Below, one piece after another: positions 61,924 to 64,000 of a stretch of DNA of 64,000 nt. How positions within the stretch are numbered: the stretch's first letter is position 1; each line of letters opens with the position of its first letter. Both the position numbers and the translations under genes were made by a program. Below the pieces are notes generated by a model. The model had not been told where the DNA came from. It worked only from the letters and a program-made list of their open reading frames with translations, and ran no database searches. The stretch is from Desulfosarcina widdelii (GTDB taxonomy: Bacteria > Desulfobacterota > Desulfobacteria > Desulfobacterales > Desulfosarcinaceae): assembly GCF_009688965.1 (NCBI RefSeq), contig NZ_AP021875.1, forward strand, positions 6,987,001-7,051,000, written 5' to 3'.

Positions 61924-62163
61924 TCAGATATTTATTTGGCCTTGAAGATATGCTGAAGTCAGCATTACAACTCCACCTGCTAATTGAAGCAAAAATGGTT
62001 TCTTTACGCTATCCCAATGAACGAATAAATATATGATTTGAATAGGAGCAAGAAAAAGACAGCCTAACCCCCAAAGGATACTCGTCTTAAAGGCTGCAAT
62101 TAAAAATCCGATACCGCCAATTATGAAAACCCCTAAGCCTATTAACAGAAAGATTTCAGCCAT
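61924..62163 (-). CDS. Cassette-encoded small membrane protein
   Basis: A 79-aa protein with two to three hydrophobic segments (EIFLLIGLGVFIIGGIGFLIAAF; LWGLGCLFLAPIQIIYLFV; LLQLAGGVVMLTSAYLQG). AAAGGGAAA precedes the ATG, and the start is 25 bases after the presumed attI core (GTTAGCG on the minus strand), as for the first gene of an integron array. The ORF that follows begins 23 bases later without an attC between them. No family was recognised; such proteins occur often in cassettes. Confidence 0.65.
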   Translation of the reverse strand: MAEIFLLIGLGVFIIGGIGFLIAAFKTSILWGLGCLFLAPIQIIYLFVHWDSVKKPFLLQLAGGVVMLTSAYLQGQINI

Positions 62164-62489
62164 ATAATTTCCCTTTCTTCGTTTACTCGCTAACTTATAG
62201 ATTATACAGAGTTCCGCTTTTTCATAACTCAGATAAGCGTTTTTAATGTCTGAAGATCTTACTATGGAGTAAAACGACTTGATATTAAACGACTTTATTA
62301 TCTTTGAACTGCAAAAAAGCTAAAATTTCCGAAGCACGATTGTGATAAAAATATTCAACGCTCTGTATTTACATGGAAAAGTAATTAAAGAAAAAGTTAA
62401 GAATTGCCGATAATCAATAAAAAGTTCTGCTTTTTGTTTAATATAGCAATATTATACAGAGTCTGTATAAAAATATGGGATAATTGGTA
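62164..62489. promoter_or_regulatory. attI region with Pc and intI promoters
   Basis: The region holds the likely recombination core GTTAGCG (minus strand, 62188-62194), a TATAAT -10 box (minus, 62201-62206) that would drive the cassettes, direct repeats agttc(c/t)gcttttt (62210 and 62423) and attatacagag (62201 and 62451), and a palindrome at 62452-62470 before intI. The layout (intI and cassettes divergent, attI between) is the usual integron plan. Confidence 0.65.
62452..62470. promoter_or_regulatory. 19-bp palindrome upstream of intI
   Basis: TTATACAGA-G-TCTGTATAA is a perfect 9-bp-arm palindrome ending 20 bases before the intI ATG. One half-site recurs at 62202-62210 over the cassette promoter -10 box. 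It does not have the CTGT-N8-ACAG layout of the E. coli LexA box. It is an operator or integrase site candidate. Confidence 0.55.
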
Positions 62490-63734
62490 ATGGATTTTGA
62501 AAATTACCGCAACTATATAAAATTAAAAGTTAAAATTCCTGACAACCAAATAGCATACTATTTGGGATGGGTCACCCAATTTTTTGCATATTGCAACAAA
62601 AATCCTGGCCAACCCTTTGACCCCAGTGAGGTTCATGAGTTTCTTGGCCATCTGGAGAACCAGTGTGAGTCCTGGCAAGTCCAGCAGGCCAAAAAAGCTA
62701 TCGAACTTTACCGTTATGTTCAGAGCACAGGGAAACGTTTATCATCCAAAAAATCTGCTTCGCCGTCTTCGGGTGCCTGGAAAAAAGCTGCCGACAATAT
62801 GGTAAAACGCTTGCGTTTGAAAGGTTGTGCATACAAAACAGAACAAACCTATCTGCATTGGCTCAAGGATTTCTATCGTTTCGTTGACAATTCGCCTCCC
62901 GAAACCATTAGCGATCGTCATTTAATGGATTACCTGACCTACCTGTCCGTAGAGCGAAATGTGGCCAAATCGACCCAGAGTCAGGCATTTAACGCACTGC
63001 TCTTTTTTTATCGGAACGTACTCGGCCGCGATCCTGGCGACATACGGGACGCCATACGCGCACGGCCAAAAAAACGGCTTCCTGTGGTTTTAACCCGAAC
63101 GGAGATATCTCTTTTGCTTGAGCAACTTTCCGGAATCCCCTTGCTGATGGCACAAATTATTTATGGGGGTGGGCTTCGTTTGCAGGAATGTATTTCCCTT
63201 CGAATCAAGGATATCGATTTCGAGCAGAATATCCTCAGCATCCGAGGCAAAGGCGACAAGGATCGACGAACGCTTCTGGCAGGTGTCGCGGTAAATCCCC
63301 TTAAAATACACATCGAACGGGTCAGGAAACTTTTCGAAGAGGATCGTCAAGCCGGGGTGTCCGGAGTTCAACTGCCAAATGCCCTGGAAAGAAAATATAC
63401 CAACGCCGGCAAGGAATGGATCTGGCAGTGGGTCTTTCCATCGAAGAATCTATCCGTCGATCCAAGGACCCAAATCGTCCGGCGTCACCATATCCACTCC
63501 ACCTCCTTGCAAAAACACATCAAAAAGGCAGCAAACAGGGCTATGATAACCAAAAGGGTGACCGTTCATACTCTGCGGCACAGTTTCGCCACGCATTTGC
63601 TCGAAAGCGGTACGGATCTGAGGACGATTCAGGAGTTGCTTGGGCATTCCAGCGTCCAGACAACCATGGTGTACACCCATGTCGCGCGGAAGAATGCCCT
63701 GGGCGTTACAAGCCCGTTGGATCGGCCGGGGTAA
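62490..63734 (+). CDS. intI: Integron integrase IntI
   Basis: A 414-aa tyrosine recombinase that cuts and rejoins cassette attC and attI sites. The SAM-like N-terminal DNA-binding domain (MVKRLRLKGCAYKTEQTYLHWLKDFYRF) and catalytic residues Arg230, His360/Arg363, His386 and Tyr395 (TTMVYTHV) are all present. The integron-specific insert, LPNALERKYTNAGKEWIWQWVFP and DPRTQIVRRHHIHSTSLQKHIKKA (about residues 295-350), rules out ordinary phage integrases. The ATG at 62490 is used; the TTG at 62484 adds two residues. The extra about 100 N-terminal residues are an additional SAM-like part. It is divergent from the cassettes. Intact catalytic set: probably active. Confidence 0.96.
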   Translation: MDFENYRNYIKLKVKIPDNQIAYYLGWVTQFFAYCNKNPGQPFDPSEVHEFLGHLENQCESWQVQQAKKAIELYRYVQSTGKRLSSKKSASPSSGAWKKAADNMVKRLRLKGCAYKTEQTYLHWLKDFYRFVDNSPPETISDRHLMDYLTYLSVERNVAKSTQSQAFNALLFFYRNVLGRDPGDIRDAIRARPKKRLPVVLTRTEISLLLEQLSGIPLLMAQIIYGGGLRLQECISLRIKDIDFEQNILSIRGKGDKDRRTLLAGVAVNPLKIHIERVRKLFEEDRQAGVSGVQLPNALERKYTNAGKEWIWQWVFPSKNLSVDPRTQIVRRHHIHSTSLQKHIKKAANRAMITKRVTVHTLRHSFATHLLESGTDLRTIQELLGHSSVQTTMVYTHVARKNALGVTSPLDRPG

Positions 63735-63751
63735 TGAAACTCGAATGCCGG

Positions 63752-63806
63752 GAGCAGTTATCATTTGCCGTCGCTACACGACTACAAACAGATGATGATA
63801 ACGCTC
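63752..63806. repeat. Inverted repeat downstream of intI
   Basis: Arms gagcagttatcat (63752-63764) and atgataacgctc (63795-63806) match at 12 of 13 positions with a 30-base loop. It starts 18 bases past the intI stop, and could act as a terminator or an end of an element; there is no U run. Confidence 0.45.
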
Positions 63807-63977
63807 ATAGAAAAAGCGCACATCCGCGAAATTTGTATAGGTCAAGGCTTATAAAGCATTTCTTAAAATGCGGTGGCTCCGCTTACACCGTGCCAACTGG
63901 TTGTACAAAGCCGAAAAAAACAATATGCTGTTTCGCAACGAAGGACTCTATCTTCAGCAGTCGGCAAGGAGGCGAGA

Positions 63978-64000
63978 ATGGAATTTCGCGTCAAAGATAT
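63978..64000 (+). CDS. Start of a gene running past the window edge
   Basis: An ATG at 63978 preceded by CAAGGAGGCGAGA opens MEFRVKD and continues to the last base. Only seven codons are visible, so no family can be named. Confidence 0.55.

Noticed and set aside
62452..62470. LexA box before intI
   Set aside because: The palindrome has the wrong half-site order for CTGT-N8-ACAG; kept only as an operator candidate.
62490..63734. Phage or XerC/D-type integrase
   Set aside because: The integron-specific insert between the Arg and His-Leu-x-Arg blocks and the adjacent attC-like site identify IntI.

Overview
The window looks like a chromosome segment of an anaerobic, probably sulfate-reducing member of the Desulfobacterota (Desulfobacteraceae/Desulfosarcina-like). 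This is inferred from gene content only: a ThiC-like gene with cobT behind a cobalamin riboswitch (anaerobic benzimidazole synthesis), an AblB-type beta-lysine acetyltransferase, DUF169/DUF3786/EFR1 proteins, a TRAP-thiolase-ligase catabolic operon, sigma-54 regulation, many signalling proteins and many insertion sequences. No rRNA, tRNA or CRISPR array was seen.

Layout. 1-3.8 kb: an ISNCY-like transposase cut by the window edge, a secreted protein combining MopE-type Asp/Cys repeats with an SGNH hydrolase, a secreted orphan, and a decayed IS481 transposase. 3.9-8.0 kb: housekeeping genes tsaD and purM on the minus strand, alaC on the plus strand. 8.1-11.8 kb: a 1064-aa MalT-like ATPase with a C-terminal winged-helix/BTAD output, then a small exported protein. 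12.1-22.2 kb: a sigma-54 activator (minus strand), three 16-bp repeats and a -24/-12 promoter, then a plus-strand run of poorly characterised genes: two small ORFs, a GNAT protein, DUF169, a lipoprotein alpha/beta hydrolase, a methyltransferase, DUF3786, small ORFs and an EFR1 flavodoxin-ferredoxin. An IS4-family element has landed exactly at the GNAT stop codon and divides the run. 22.3-25.2 kb: cobalamin riboswitch and terminator, bzaF-like gene, cobT. 25.2-31.8 kb: five consecutive minus-strand lipoprotein hydrolases (one C45 family, one alpha/beta hydrolase, three SxxK beta-lactamase-like). 32.2-38.7 kb: an IS110 remnant, glucokinase, ablB and a polar amino-acid ABC transporter. 38.9-48.5 kb: a PilZ gene facing a minus-strand set consisting of glycogen phosphorylase, EAL/HDOD, GGDEF, a hybrid histidine kinase and a response regulator/HD-GYP. 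49.0-59.4 kb: a minus-strand catabolic operon (TRAP transporter, SDR, acyl-CoA ligase, thiolase plus DUF35 partner, CMD protein) preceded by overlapping palindromes and a NarL-type two-component system. 59.7-61.2 kb: an IS3-family element with a tandem copy of its right end. 61.2-63.7 kb: a chromosomal integron with intI, attI region, a two-ORF cassette, an attC site and a second cassette cut by the IS3 element.

How the parts work together. The clearest functional units are the riboswitch-controlled lower-ligand module, the c-di-GMP module (synthesis, breakdown, binding and phosphorelay, placed directly after glycogen phosphorylase), and the TRAP/CoA catabolic operon with its own two-component system. 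The least understood unit is the sigma-54-linked run at 13.8-22.2 kb, which is the best candidate here for an undescribed system. The integron is the clearest mobile acquisition platform; its array has been truncated by the IS3 insertion. Six element families or remnants (ISNCY-like, IS481, IS4, IS110, IS3, integron) show a locus that has been rearranged often.
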